Source: Pyxidicoccus trucidator (GTDB taxonomy: Bacteria > Myxococcota > Myxococcia > Myxococcales > Myxococcaceae). Taken from it: 64,000 nt of DNA. Below are positions 8,901 through 17,800 of this stretch, in pieces. The position numbers were made by a program, and so were the translations under genes. The notes under the pieces were generated by a model. That model was not told the DNA's origin and made no database searches. It was given only the letters and a program-made list of their open reading frames with translations. The DNA is taken from NCBI RefSeq assembly GCF_010894435.1, contig NZ_JAAIXZ010000008.1:1-64000 (forward strand), written 5' to 3'. Every line of letters begins with the position of its first letter. Positions within the stretch are counted from its first letter, which is position 1.

Positions 8901-10176
8901 CGGCACCGCACGCCTTTGGGACACAGTCGCTGGCAAGCCCATCTCCACCTTCTCTCAACACTCTGGGCCAATAAATGCTGCCGCATTCAGCCCTGATGGA
9001 ACTCGGATCATCACTGCCAGCGAGGACGGTACCGCACGCCTCTGGGTAGCCGCGCCCGATAAAGCTTCCTGTATTCTCGATAGCCACTCCGGCGAAGTAT
9101 TTTCAGCGGAGTTCAGCCCAGATGGCTCGCACGTCCTTACTGCCAGTGACGACCATGCTGCGCGCATTTGGGACGCGAACTCCTGTAAGTCACAGGCGCT
9201 CCTCACCGGTCACTCCGATATGGTGAGAACGGCCAGGTTCAGTCCCGATGGCACTCGTATCGTCACTTCCAGTAACGACAAGACAGCACGCATCTGGAGT
9301 GCATCTACCGGAAAGATCATTACAATTCTCCAAGGTCACGACGACGCGGTGTGGTCAGCCGAATTCAGTCCCGATAGCACCCGCGTCGTCACCACCAGTC
9401 ATGACAGGACAGCACGAATATGGGATGCAGCCACCGGCAGACTCCTTACTCTGATAACCACACGCTCCGACCCTGATGATGCAATTTGGGTGGCCAGGTT
9501 CAATCCCGATAGCACACTCGTCATCACTGCCAGCAATGATAAGACGGCGCGCATCTGGGATGCATCCAGCGGAAAGCTTCTTGCCGTATTGTCTGGTCAT
9601 TCTGGCCAAATAGGCACAGCCGAGTTCAGCCCTGACGGCGCGAGAGTCCTCACTTCCAGCAGTGGGGATGGCACGACGCGCCTTTGGGATACGGTTTCCG
9701 GCAAGCCCCTGATAATTATTTCCGGTTACCTTGGCCTGACGGGGAAGGCCTGGTTCAGTTCTGATGGCTCCCGAATTGCAGCCATCAGCACTGACGGAAC
9801 GGCGCGCGTCTGGAACGCAGCTGCCGGGAGCCTCATCGCCACACTTTCCAAGCACTCCGGCCAAGTAATCACAGCCGATTTCAGTGCTGGCGGTAATCGT
9901 CTGCTGACTGGTGGCGTAGACGGAACTGCCCGCCTTTGGGATATAGCCTCCGGCAATCCCCTCGCCATACTCTCCGGTCATTCTGGATTTGTACGGGCGG
10001 CCAAGTTCAGTCCAGACGGGTCCCGAGTCCTCACCGCTGGCAGGGATGGGACGGCACGCCTTTGGTCGTGCTGGAACTGGGCACCTGTTTCGGTCCAGCT
10101 CTCGATGGCCTCTCAACTGGAGGCAGGTCGACCTCACACCTGCGATGCGATGCCAGGAGTTGTCTTAGGCCCATAG
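5980..10176 (+). CDS. TIR-nSTAND NTPase-TM-WD40 protein
   Basis: The predicted protein has 1398 residues from ATG 5980, preceded by GGGGGAGAAG. A TIR domain comes first (1-140; MFDVFLSHNGRDK, later VAVFLGESG and a Glu in SPWQHEEL). An nSTAND-type P-loop NTPase follows (about 148-600), with Walker A GASGAGKSS near 190-198 and Walker B LLVVDQLEELF near 285. A single hydrophobic helix lies at about 608-628 (RLLAVVLAVATAGIFASW). The rest is 16 WD40 repeats (FSPDGSRILTAS...TARIWDA), enough for two propellers. STAND proteins with repeat sensors act as pattern-recognition switches, and the TIR would be the NAD-degrading output. From about 7910 the composition becomes less GC-rich than in the NTPase part, suggesting the sensor half was acquired or diversified separately. 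Defence function is inferred. Confidence 0.85.
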   Translation: MERMFDVFLSHNGRDKRAVEELAKRLKEVAQLEPFLDRWHLIPGARWQTELEQALAECPSVAVFLGESGVSPWQHEELQLAIIHAVRTRDEYRVIPVLLPGARPEDVKGFLAQRTWVDFRSGLDDADAFNRLVAGIKGQALEGDAYRLPDEPAPYRGLLPFGREHARFFFGRDSEIQTVRDKLTQHPFVVVVGASGAGKSSLVLGGVLPRLEDAATESGRPLRIQVMTPGDQPLRALANQLATLVPPEARLVTADELTHRLATRTEAFRNAVDTLTAEQPGTFLLVVDQLEELFTHSAQEETSKDVAAFVSTLREAVEKGRDSIRVIATLRADFFERCLGLPVLRALMQDHQVLLGNLGPEALRDAIVRPAQAVGAFLEKGLAGTILKDVLQAPGTQPLLEHALYELWRARQGAWLTLSAYETSGGVSGALQRRAQSCYEALNPEEQEIARQLFLRLTALGEGTSDPDTRRRVARGELYFPGIAPERVEHVLQVLSGPETRLVTADGDTVEVAHEVLIREWPTLRGWLNKNRRELRVHRRLTEAANEWEKRRRDPSYLYTGSRLLESEEHFASSPRPMNQRERDFLEASLSHRDAQKREQDRRKRQEVRLLRLLAVVLAVATAGIFASWQRARQERDKAHSRELTSQALLSVKASPQQSLRLIQEAWNIDPNADIAGALSAWSREPGLAVFDHSASVFSAAFSPDGSRILTASHDRTVRIWDAATGAPLVTLPTYIDYLDMLMAAGFSPDGSGILTASSNGTATLWDSTSGVALATFYGHSDALRAISFSPDGSRIITASQDRTARIWDAATGRRVAILRGHSDAVVVAGFGPDGSRILTASYDGTARIWDALSGTPLITLSGHNGLIFAADFSPDGSRILTASGDKTARVWDAATGNLLATLHGHEGGVTAASFSADGSRVLTASLDGTVRIWDSSTGTFLSSLLIHTERATVRIVAKFSPDGAHILTATSKDGTARLWDTVAGKPISTFSQHSGPINAAAFSPDGTRIITASEDGTARLWVAAPDKASCILDSHSGEVFSAEFSPDGSHVLTASDDHAARIWDANSCKSQALLTGHSDMVRTARFSPDGTRIVTSSNDKTARIWSASTGKIITILQGHDDAVWSAEFSPDSTRVVTTSHDRTARIWDAATGRLLTLITTRSDPDDAIWVARFNPDSTLVITASNDKTARIWDASSGKLLAVLSGHSGQIGTAEFSPDGARVLTSSSGDGTTRLWDTVSGKPLIIISGYLGLTGKAWFSSDGSRIAAISTDGTARVWNAAAGSLIATLSKHSGQVITADFSAGGNRLLTGGVDGTARLWDIASGNPLAILSGHSGFVRAAKFSPDGSRVLTAGRDGTARLWSCWNWAPVSVQLSMASQLEAGRPHTCDAMPGVVLGP

Positions 10177-10288
10177 CAGTGAGGGTTGCCCACGCGCGTG
10201 TGCCAAGAGCAGCCCGGCGCTTCATCTCCGAGCCACCTCTTCTTGGTTGCAGCCCCCCGCGACGCCCGGTCGCCTACTTCGGGGGACT

Positions 10289-10308
10289 TAGCACTACTGC
10301 ATCAGGGG
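10289..10308 (+). repeat. IS701 terminal inverted repeat (right copy, transposase-end side)
   Basis: TAGCACTACTGCATCAGGGG is the inverted near-copy of 237-256. The TGA stop of the transposase fragment (10302-10304) lies inside it, as is usual for compact insertion sequences. Confidence 0.7.
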
Positions 10309-10506
10309 CCCGCGGGATGAACGGGGAGACCGGGCAGGCTGCGTGAGGCGCGTCGGTAGTTGGAGCGGTGGCAGGTGGGACAGCGAGGCAGCCAGGTGGC
10401 AATCACGCGCGCCATGGCGAGCCGTACGGTGATGAAGCTGTCGTGGAAGTGGCGCTCAGGCCGGGAGCGGCTGCGTGTGGGCTTCAACCGCCCCTCGGGC
10501 CGAGGG
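10302..10506 (-). pseudogene. IS701-family transposase, C-terminal fragment
   Basis: The minus-strand frame ending at TGA 10302-10304 contains RHFHDSFITVRLAMARVIAT followed by WLPRCPTC. This matches the C-terminal pattern of IS701 transposases: an R-H, then a helix with alternating Arg/Leu, then LPRCP-x-C. Everything upstream in the gene is missing, replaced by the ISAs1 element. Confidence 0.55.
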
Positions 10507-12158
10507 CAGGCCTGATGCGTTCTCGGGTGTCAGCGATTTCATGAGGCGACCTCGTGAGAGAGAGGCGCGGTGCGGCAAGGCTTCGCCGTTCGGCCGGGGC
10601 GCCGTGCACCTCGAGGGCTGTGGCGGCCAGCAGCGGAGGGAGGGCCGGCGAGCCCTCATGCAGCTGGGAGGCACGCCTCCTGCGGCCTTCGTCCATGGAC
10701 GAGGCTGTCGCGAAGCAGTTCGCACGCGCGTGCCCACTCAACGAGGTGGCGGCCTTCCGGAGACAGACGCGCTCTGAAGCAGGCCAGCAGGTTGAGGGCC
10801 AACGCCCGCAGCCAGGCCACCACCTCCAGGGCCGTGCGCGTCGGGCGGCAGGGCTGACGCGCGTCCTCGCCCAGAACGACGTCGAGAGTCCAGTTGTGTC
10901 GGTTCTCGATGCCCCAGTGCACCCGCACCAGCCGCAGCAGTTGGTGGAAGTTGAAGACGGTGGTGTCCAGCGAGGTGACGAAGTAACGGTAGTCCTCTTC
11001 GAGGAGGTTGTCGTCGTCATCCCAGTGCTGCTGACGCACCAGCAGCAACAGGCGCGCTCCGGGGAAGTCCACCTCGTCGGGCGCCAGCGCGTGCGTCCAC
11101 AGCTCGCGCACCACCGTCTTGCCATGCGCCCGTTCCTCGGTGCGCGAGCGGGCCGGGCACTGCTTGGAGGCGATGGCCCGCATGGCGTACTCGTGAAGGG
11201 TGGGCTGGTTGCCCTTCAGCCCGAAGCAGTAGTGCTTATCCGCCTCTCGCACCAGGGCCGCATTCCGCGCGGACGTCAGCCCCGCGTCGGCCGTCACCAC
11301 CCCGAAGTGCTCGCCATACGCCTCTACCACGCGGGGCAGCAACTGGCGGAAGGCCGGAGACTCTCCCTCCTTGGCGCCGAGGAATTCCAGGTCCAGGCAG
11401 GGCGCCGCCAGCGCGCTGGTGAGCACCGCCCGCAGCGCGCCCAGCCTCCAGAGTTCGCGGCCCTCCTCGTCGTTGGCGACGGCCTCCAGCGCCTCCACCT
11501 CCCCCTGGTGCGTCGTCCACAGGCTCTTGCCATCCACGCTCACCACGCCCAGGGGAAAAGGCAGGCGTGGCGTGTTCGGGTCCTCCAGCACTTGCACCGC
11601 CTGGGCCTTCAGCGTCTCGCGCAGGCCGTCCGACGACTGCTGCTCCAGCAGGCGCCAGAGCGTCGAGCCCACCACTGAGTGCGGCAGCCCCAGTCGCTTT
11701 CTCGTCCGGGCCCCCACGTCCCGGGCCAGTTGCCCGGCCTGCTTCAGCCCCTTCTTGCCCACCGCGAAGGCCGCCACCACCAGCCCCAGTAGGCCCAGGT
11801 GCCCATGACGCGTGCCCCGGGCCTCGCGCGGGTCCTTCACCCGTTCACTCCAGGGCAGGTGCGCCTGCCGCAGCACACGCCGCTGTTGTCCTCGAAGTCC
11901 ACCCATGCTCGACTCCTTGGGGCCCTTGTCCGCCTTTGACCGCAGAGAGGGGCTCCTGGGGGGATGGGGCTCGCCGGCCTCATCCCTCCGCTTTTTTGAC
12001 CGCGGAGCGAAGTTTCGCGTACATCCCACCCGCCAGGGTGGCGATCATCTGGAGCACCCGTTGGGTGGTGCACGAATCCGGTCTCGCCCGTACGCGCCCA
12101 ACCCCGCGACCTCACGCCCCTTCTTCAAATCCTCGCCCGCGAGAACGCATCAGGCCTG
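10507..12158 (-). mobile_element. ISAs1-family insertion sequence
   Basis: A perfect 19-bp inverted repeat, CAGGCCTGATGCGTTCTCG at 10507-10525 and its reverse complement at 12140-12158, flanks a single transposase gene. The outer part (AGGCCT) is itself palindromic, so the exact border is uncertain by about 6 bases. If the repeat ends at CAG, the flanks show no target duplication. If AGGCCT is taken as a 6-bp target duplication, the element is 10513-12152. On one side lies a broken IS701 copy and on the other a broken lipoprotein gene. Confidence 0.85.
10656..11906 (-). CDS. ISAs1-family transposase
   Basis: The protein has 416 residues from ATG 11906, which has an ideal AAGGAG site; an upstream in-frame extension to 12029 lacks one. 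The DDE residues are visible: Asp in VVSVDGKSL, Asp in VVTADAGLTSA and Glu in WGIENRHNWTLDV, followed by the family-typical GEDARQ. The length and the LKGNQPTLHE motif fit ISAs1-type transposases. The frame is intact, so the element may be mobile. Confidence 0.85.
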   Translation of the reverse strand: MGGLRGQQRRVLRQAHLPWSERVKDPREARGTRHGHLGLLGLVVAAFAVGKKGLKQAGQLARDVGARTRKRLGLPHSVVGSTLWRLLEQQSSDGLRETLKAQAVQVLEDPNTPRLPFPLGVVSVDGKSLWTTHQGEVEALEAVANDEEGRELWRLGALRAVLTSALAAPCLDLEFLGAKEGESPAFRQLLPRVVEAYGEHFGVVTADAGLTSARNAALVREADKHYCFGLKGNQPTLHEYAMRAIASKQCPARSRTEERAHGKTVVRELWTHALAPDEVDFPGARLLLLVRQQHWDDDDNLLEEDYRYFVTSLDTTVFNFHQLLRLVRVHWGIENRHNWTLDVVLGEDARQPCRPTRTALEVVAWLRALALNLLACFRARLSPEGRHLVEWARACELLRDSLVHGRRPQEACLPAA

Positions 12159-12338
12159 GGGGCCCGGGGCGCCCACCTCTCCCTGAAACCCCTGCGCGCC
12201 GCGGGGACCCGGCTCCCCCTGCGGGCCCTGTGGACCGGACTCTCCCTGGGGGCCTGGCGGGCCTTCCCGCTGGCTGCAGCCTGCGGGCCCGATACACAGC
12301 AGAAGCCGGAGACCTGCTACCTGAACTGGAATACGCAT
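12153..12338 (-). pseudogene. Collagen-like lipoprotein, truncated by ISAs1
   Basis: From ATG 12338 the minus strand encodes a hydrophobic signal with a lipobox-like end (LLLCIGPAGCS), followed at once by Gly-X-Y repeats (EGPPGPQGESGPQGPQGEPG and onward). The frame runs into the insertion-sequence end, where a TGA in the inverted repeat stops it after about 62 residues. Similar collagen-like lipoproteins are longer, so this is the 5' remnant. It has no partner across the element, because IS701 sequence lies there. Confidence 0.6.
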
Positions 12339-12520
12339 GTGCCTCCCATGGGTGTGCGCGGCAAACTCAGTCACGGCAAGGAATTGCAAACGGAATGCAA
12401 TCCGACACAAGGGCATGGGGGCAGGGGATCCACGCAACTCAAGAGGAGCACTCACCGTGCTGGGGCCCTGCCGCGGTGCGCCCCATGTCAGACCCGCCCG
12501 GTAGACAGGTTCGGGTGGAA

Positions 12521-12534
12521 GGAACGTTCGTTCC
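12521..12534. promoter_or_regulatory. Operator-like inverted repeat upstream of the TetR-type gene
   Basis: The sequence GGAACGTTCGTTCC has arms GGAACG and CGTTCC around TT and lies about 90 bases before the regulator start. TetR-family proteins often bind such a site to repress themselves. Assignment is by position and symmetry only. Confidence 0.3.
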
Positions 12535-12626
12535 GCCGCACCCCCTCTCCCGAGGGGTAGCGCGAAGCGGAAGGACGTCTCGTTCGCGGCAGCCAGTCGC
12601 CCGAGGGGCGGGGAGGGGATGGGGTT

Positions 12627-13265
12627 ATGGAGTTGCTGGAGATGTTTCACGCGATGGCCTTGCGCTATGCGGCGGGACTGCTGGCGCGGCGTGGGTACGA
12701 CAACGCGCAGGCCTCGGAGCTGGCCCAGGCCATGCACATGTCGGTGGGCGCGATGTACCGGCGCTATGGCAGCAAGCTGGGGCTGGCCCTGGCGGTGCGC
12801 GAGTACACCGAGAAGACGCTCTGCTATCAGGCGGAGGTCGCGTTCCTGTTGAGCCACGGCAAGCCGGGCGTGGACTTCGCCCAGGCGTTCCTCGACTTCT
12901 GGTGGGAGCTGGCCTGGTGGGCGCTGGCGCAGCCGGACTTCTTCAACTTCACCTTCCTTCACTGGCACGCGCACGAGTATGGGCCGCACTCGCCGCCGGC
13001 TCCCGGGCCTCGGGTGGCCGGGGCGCTCATTCCCCAGCAGTCGTCCGGTGGGACGACGCGGGCGCTGGTGCGCGAGGTGCTGGAGAAGGGCGAGCGGGAG
13101 GGCGCGCTGCGACGCGGCTGCGTCCAACTGGGCGAGGGGCTGGTGTGGGGCACGCTGATGGAACTGGCTCGCACGGCGCAGCAGGGCGCGCAGGTGAGTA
13201 GAGCCGAGGTGCTCGCGTCGGCACGAGCCCTCTGGCGCGCCCTGGGCCGCCCCGAAGACTCCGGG
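12627..13265 (+). CDS. TetR-family regulator (recognisable part; frame lacks a nearby stop)
   Basis: From ATG 12627 (GGGAGGGG site upstream) the protein starts with helices and a TetR-type DNA-binding motif (ASELAQAMHMSVGAMYRRYG). An all-helical, Trp-rich ligand domain runs to about residue 212 (FLDFWWELAWWALAQPDFF). After about 13265 the sequence is Pro/Gly-rich and low in complexity, yet the frame stays open to 14597, antisense to two clear genes. The true end has probably been lost by a frameshift, so the end given here marks the domain and not a stop codon. A tandem 18-bp repeat (13321-13338 and 13342-13359) lies in the tail. The target is unknown; the beta-glucan operon and the gene itself are candidates. 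Confidence 0.6.
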
Positions 13266-13541
13266 CCGCGAGGCAATGGCACTCCTCCTCCGAGCACAGA
13301 AGAGCCTTCGCCCGGGATGCCCGGAGGCCTCGCGGCAATGTCCGGAGGCCTCGCGGCAAGGCCCGCGCCCGTCCCCATGCCAGACGGTGGCATCGACGTG
13401 GCACCGTCGCCTCGGCCGATGACGCCCGGTGGCAGCGGGCAGCGCCTCCAGCCCCAGGTACTCAGCCCTCCCTGCTCCGCGCCCGGTGACTCGGGCTTCT
13501 CACGAAGCAAGCGCCACGCGTGGAATCACCAGCATGCAGGA

Positions 13542-13569
13542 GGTGCCGCGGCAGTCTCGCCGCGGCACC
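13542..13569. terminator. Hairpin terminator at the end of the beta-glucan operon
   Basis: Perfect 11-bp arms (GGTGCCGCGGC and its complement) surround a 6-base loop. The hairpin lies 114 bases past the last minus-strand gene and beyond the recognisable TetR region on the plus strand, so it may serve both. No T-run is seen. Confidence 0.55.
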
Positions 13570-13682
13570 CTCACTGCAACGGAACGGTTGCGGCCCGTCC
13601 GTGTCCTCCCTCATCCCTCGCATCCTCCCGGGCAGTCGCAGACAGCCCAGCAGACGCGGCCTGCCTTCCGACGTGGCTCGAA

Positions 13683-14333
13683 TCAGTCCGCCGTGAAGTA
13701 CAGGTTGTCCAGCACCAGCTTGTCGGCCGCCGGACCCGCACCCGAGAAGAGGGCGAAGGGCGAGTTGACGGCGTTGAGCTTGAGCCCCTTCGCCGTGTAG
13801 TCCGTCAGCGGGATGGCCAGGTGGTGCCACGCGCCGTCATTCACGTACCCGTACTTCTTCGCGTCGAGCTGGATGCTGCTGGTGGTGTCGTTCATCGCCA
13901 CCGTCACGTTGGCGAAGCCGGCGTCCTCCGACTTGAGGCTGACGTGCAGCGTCTTCCACGCGTCCAGGTTGCGCGGCGTGTCCCAGTGCACGCCGAAGCC
14001 CAGCCACGCCTTGCCCGCGTGCACCACGAGCTCCGCCGCGCGGCCCTCGATGTGGTCGTCGGACGGCTCCATCGTGACGGTGTTCTCGTACAGGTAGACG
14101 TGCGTGGTGGTGTTGTCGATGGCGATGTCCTCGGAGCGGCCGCCCTCGTAGAACCCCACGCCCAGCCGGCGCTGTCCCTCCTGGAAGGGGAACGGCCCCG
14201 GCAGCCCTCCCGCGCTGGGGTCCGTGCCCGCGTCCGGACGGGCGAACGGGGCGTTGTTCTCGTAGTCCGGCGCGCCCGGCTCCGGGCGGCACGCGGCCAG
14301 CAACAGCAACAGCGCGTATGCGGGCTTCTTCAT
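13683..14333 (-). CDS. Lipoprotein with carbohydrate-binding-like beta-sandwich
   Basis: The 216-residue protein has a lipoprotein signal (MKKPAYALLLLLAAC). After a short linker the body is beta-rich with alternating aromatic and polar residues (AWLGFGVHWDTPRNLDAWKT, GAWHHLAIPLTDY) and ends in a LVLDNLYF strand. The pattern resembles family-11-like or related galactose-binding-fold carbohydrate modules. It is the last gene of the operon and overlaps the previous gene by 4 bases (ATGA). A surface glycan-binding role is inferred from fold and context. Confidence 0.6.
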   Translation of the reverse strand: MKKPAYALLLLLAACRPEPGAPDYENNAPFARPDAGTDPSAGGLPGPFPFQEGQRRLGVGFYEGGRSEDIAIDNTTTHVYLYENTVTMEPSDDHIEGRAAELVVHAGKAWLGFGVHWDTPRNLDAWKTLHVSLKSEDAGFANVTVAMNDTTSSIQLDAKKYGYVNDGAWHHLAIPLTDYTAKGLKLNAVNSPFALFSGAGPAADKLVLDNLYFTAD

Positions 14334-14884
14334 GGCTTCACCGCCCTTTCCTGGCCATCGGCCGTCTGCACCAGCACCCAGCCGCCCTGCACCGTCCCGC
14401 CCAGGTCGACAATGCCCTTGTACGCGGGCGTCAGCAGCTCGTACGGAATCGTCCCCGTGGCGTCGTACGTCACCGCGTCGGGGAAGTTGTCGAGCACGGA
14501 CTGGAAGGCGCGGATGGCCTGTGCCCGCACCAGGGGCAGCTCCTCCTGGCTCGCCTCGCCGTTCTGGTACACGGCCACCAGGTCAGTGGCCGTGTAGAAC
14601 TGCGCCTCGCCGTAGGGGCCTCGCGCGAGCAGCGTGGCCCACGCGTAGAACGCGGCCACGTGGTCTCCGCTGCCCTGGATCTGCCACTTCGTCTCCTCAC
14701 CCGGTGAGCTGAGCGCGAAGGGGTTGTTCGGGTCCTCCAGCACCGACTGGTCCGGGTGGATGCCCACGTCCGGGCCGTGGAGCTGGAGCGTGAGCCCGTC
14801 CAGATTCTCCCCATACACATAGCTGGCGCGGTCGTAGCACCCGGAGATGCCCACCGCCGCGGCCAGCAGCAGCCACGTCTTCAT
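14330..14884 (-). CDS. Lipoprotein of the beta-glucan operon, unknown function
   Basis: The 184-residue protein from ATG 14884 has a lipobox (AAAVGISGC). The mature part has Tyr- and Gly-rich segments (WATLLARGPYGEAQFYTATD) and a helical middle (EELPLVRAQAIRAFQSVLDN). I do not recognise a family. It overlaps the next gene by 4 bases and follows the glycosidase-barrel gene by 10, so it probably works in the cell envelope with it. Confidence 0.6.
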   Translation of the reverse strand: MKTWLLLAAAVGISGCYDRASYVYGENLDGLTLQLHGPDVGIHPDQSVLEDPNNPFALSSPGEETKWQIQGSGDHVAAFYAWATLLARGPYGEAQFYTATDLVAVYQNGEASQEELPLVRAQAIRAFQSVLDNFPDAVTYDATGTIPYELLTPAYKGIVDLGGTVQGGWVLVQTADGQERAVKP

Positions 14885-14894
14885 ACCGCGTCCC

Positions 14895-17800
14895 TCAGAG
14901 CGAAAGGATTGCATAGGCCCCCACCTCGAATTCGCGGCCGTCCAGGCCGTCCGCCAGGGCCATCGTGCTGAGGCCCTCCGAGTACTCATTCAGGTAGCGC
15001 ACCAGGCCCCGCAGGCCGAAGCGCGTCGTCACCGAGCCCAGCACGGGGCGCTTGAGGCCATACGACAGGTCTCCACCGAGCTGGAGCGGGTAGGTCAGGT
15101 TGAACACGCGGTGGTAGTCGTAGGGGCCCCAGTTGTTCAGGTGCACCTGCGCCGTGAGGAGCAGCGTGTCCAGCAGCACCGAGCCGTCCACTCCGTAGCG
15201 GTGGACCTGCCGCGCGTCCTCACCCGGGGACTGGTTGCTGCCCACGAAGGCCGTGCCGTACAGCTTCAGGCGCCGGCTGGGGTTACCCACCATGCGCAGC
15301 GTCGTCTCCCACTCGTCGCGAGCCGGAGGCGCGGTGCCGAAGGCCACCGTGCTGCCGTCCGCGAGGGTGGCGATGCCCGCGTCACGCGACGTCGGCTGCC
15401 GGCGGTAGACCAGGTCCAGGCCCGCGGCGAAGGGCGCGTCCTCGCGCATCTCCCTGTCCCAGGACCAGAACCACGTGCCCGGCGTCGGGTCGAAGGTGAG
15501 CAGCAACTCGGCGCCCAGCGTCTCGCGGTTGTCCAGCACGCTGAAGGCTTCCGTCAGCACGCTGCGCGGCCGGAGGCCCGGGTAGTACCGCCCCGTCGTC
15601 GCGTCGTACGCGTCGCCGAGCGTCGGGTTCGGCCCGATGAGGGGCTTCTGGTAGAGCAGGTTGGGCGAAATCTGGAAGGTGCTGTTCACCTGCCACGACA
15701 CGCCCGCCTGTCCGGCGTAGTGGTTGCCACGGCCGCTCTCGCGCAGGCTCCAGCCCGTCAGCACGGTGGTCTGCTCCGGGCCGCCGTCCGCGACGAGGCC
15801 GCGGAAGGAGGACTGGACGAACCAGCGCACCGCGCCCATGTCGTAGGTGAGCCGCGCCTTCGCGCCGAGCGTGTCCAGGAACTGCACCTTGTCCTGGAGC
15901 ACCTCGTAGCCGCTGTTCATGTAGCTGGTGCCGTCCGTGCGCCGCGCCCAGGAGAACTCCTCACCGATGCGCTGGGGCGCGGCGAGGATGCCGCCGAACT
16001 CCAGCTCCATGGGGCCGCGGTTGTACTGGAAGCTCAGCGCCGTGCGGCGCGCCACGCGCTCGCGGATGACGGAGCTGGTCTGCTGCGACGAGCCCCGGGC
16101 GATGTCCTCCTGGTGTATCAGCGTCACGCCGAGCGGGCCGACGCTGCGCTGGTACTTGGCGACGATGGACGGGTTGGCGCCCCAGTACAGCTCGGGGCCC
16201 ACCGCCACCTTGAGGCCTTCCAGGTTCTTCTTGCCGGCGAACACGACGCCGAAGGGCGCGTTGCCGTGGTAGATGTCGATGTTCGGCCCGTAGTTGGCCT
16301 CGCGGTAGAGGTTGAAGAAGTCGCCCTCCTCGCCCCAGTGGTAGTGGCCGGTGCGGTAGAAGCCCTCGAGCGCGAAGTCCTGCCGGTCCAGCTTGAACTC
16401 GGCCTGGTACAGCGCGAAGCGCTCCAGTCCCAATTGCTGGCCCACGGCCCCGTTGCCAGTGGTGGGCGGCACCTGCGAGGAGCCCACGCCCGTGGTCGGC
16501 GTCGGCTGCGTGCCCCGGTTCTCATAGAAGAGGTTGTTGAGCCGGTTTCGCGCCACGTTGCCCACGACGTTGAACGAGGCACGCCCGTACACGCCGGAGG
16601 CCGGCTGGAGCGCCAGGTCGAAGAAGATGGACTCGGTGTGGTCCGCGGCCACCTGGTTGGCCCGCGCCGTCGCGATGCTTCCGCGAGACAGCGAGCTGTC
16701 CAGCAACAGGCGCAGGTTGGACACGCGCACCGCGCTCAATTCCTCCGCGCGCGCCAGCGCCACGGAGGACTCGTAGCCCCGGGACATCTCCGTGGGACGG
16801 ATGCCCGCGAAGTGCTCGCGGATGGTGTCCGCGTTGGTGGTGGGGGAGTACGGGTCCAGGCGGAAGGCCGCCTGGAGGACGTAGTAGGCGGTGCGCGGCT
16901 GCACCCGGGCGATGCCGGCCTCGTCCTCGGGGCCCAGCGCGCAGATGCCGAACCACTCCTCGTTCATGTTGTTCTGCCCGTCCACGAAGTCGGACGGGTA
17001 GCCGCCGTTGGGCCACGAGGCGGTGGTGTCGTGGACGGAGAGGTTGGCCTCCTGGCCCATCTTCCACCAGCCATCCACCCACTGGAACACGAAGCCGCCA
17101 ATCGCGTTCTGCGCGCGGCCCTGGCCGTAGCTCTGCGAGTAGATTTCCTCCCACTGCTTGCGCAGGTACTCCGCCTGCGCCAGGTGGTCCTCGCGCCCGG
17201 CCTTCGCGTCATACGCGTCCGCGCCGAACTCGGTGAACATCACCGGCTTGTCCAGCTTGCGCAGCACCTCGTCGAACAAGTCGCGCGCCGACGGGCCGCG
17301 GTAGACGTTGGAGCCGAGGATGTCCAGGTCCGGGGCCAGTCGCGCAATCAGGTCGATGTACTGCAGGTCGCCGTTGGCGATGGACACCGGGTGGTGCGTG
17401 TCGCGGGCCTTGATTGTCCGCGCCGCCTCGCCCATCAGCGAGTAGAGGGACTCCGCGCGGGCGGCGTCCTCCTGGCCGGGCAGCGGCTGGATTTCGAAGC
17501 CCGTCCAGTGCAGGCCGTAGTTGTTCTCGTTGCCCAGCATCCACATCAGCACGCCGGGCGTGGCGTGGTACTTCTCCACCTTCTGCGCCAGGTCCGTGAG
17601 CAGCGCCTGGCGGTGCACCGGGTTGGAGTAGTCGGTGTTGGGCACCATGACGCCGTTGACGTTGGTGCCGTAGCGGCCCATCAGCGGGTTCACCACGGTG
17701 TAGATGCCGTAGTTCCGGTAGATGTACTCCACCCACTGCGGGGGGATGTCGTCGAACTGGCGGATGGCGTTGACGCCCATGTCGCGCAGCAGCGTCATCT

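Larger units (their letters stand above)
10289..10506 (-). mobile_element. IS701-family element, 3' end only (right bracket of the TIR island)
   Basis: The fragment consists of the terminal repeat and the last part of the transposase (10302 upward). It ends where the ISAs1 element begins at 10507. Orientation equals that of the left fragment, so 257-10288 lies between two directly repeated IS701 copies, as in a composite transposon or a recombined pair. Confidence 0.6.

Noticed and set aside
8040..10080. Regularly spaced similar DNA segments suggesting a repeat array
   Set aside because: They are in-frame WD40-coding repeats of about 120 bases with diverged sequence, not a CRISPR array or satellite.
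13321..13359. Two direct 18-bp repeats in the TetR tail
   Set aside because: A single short duplication in low-complexity sequence, with no sign of an attachment site or mobile element.
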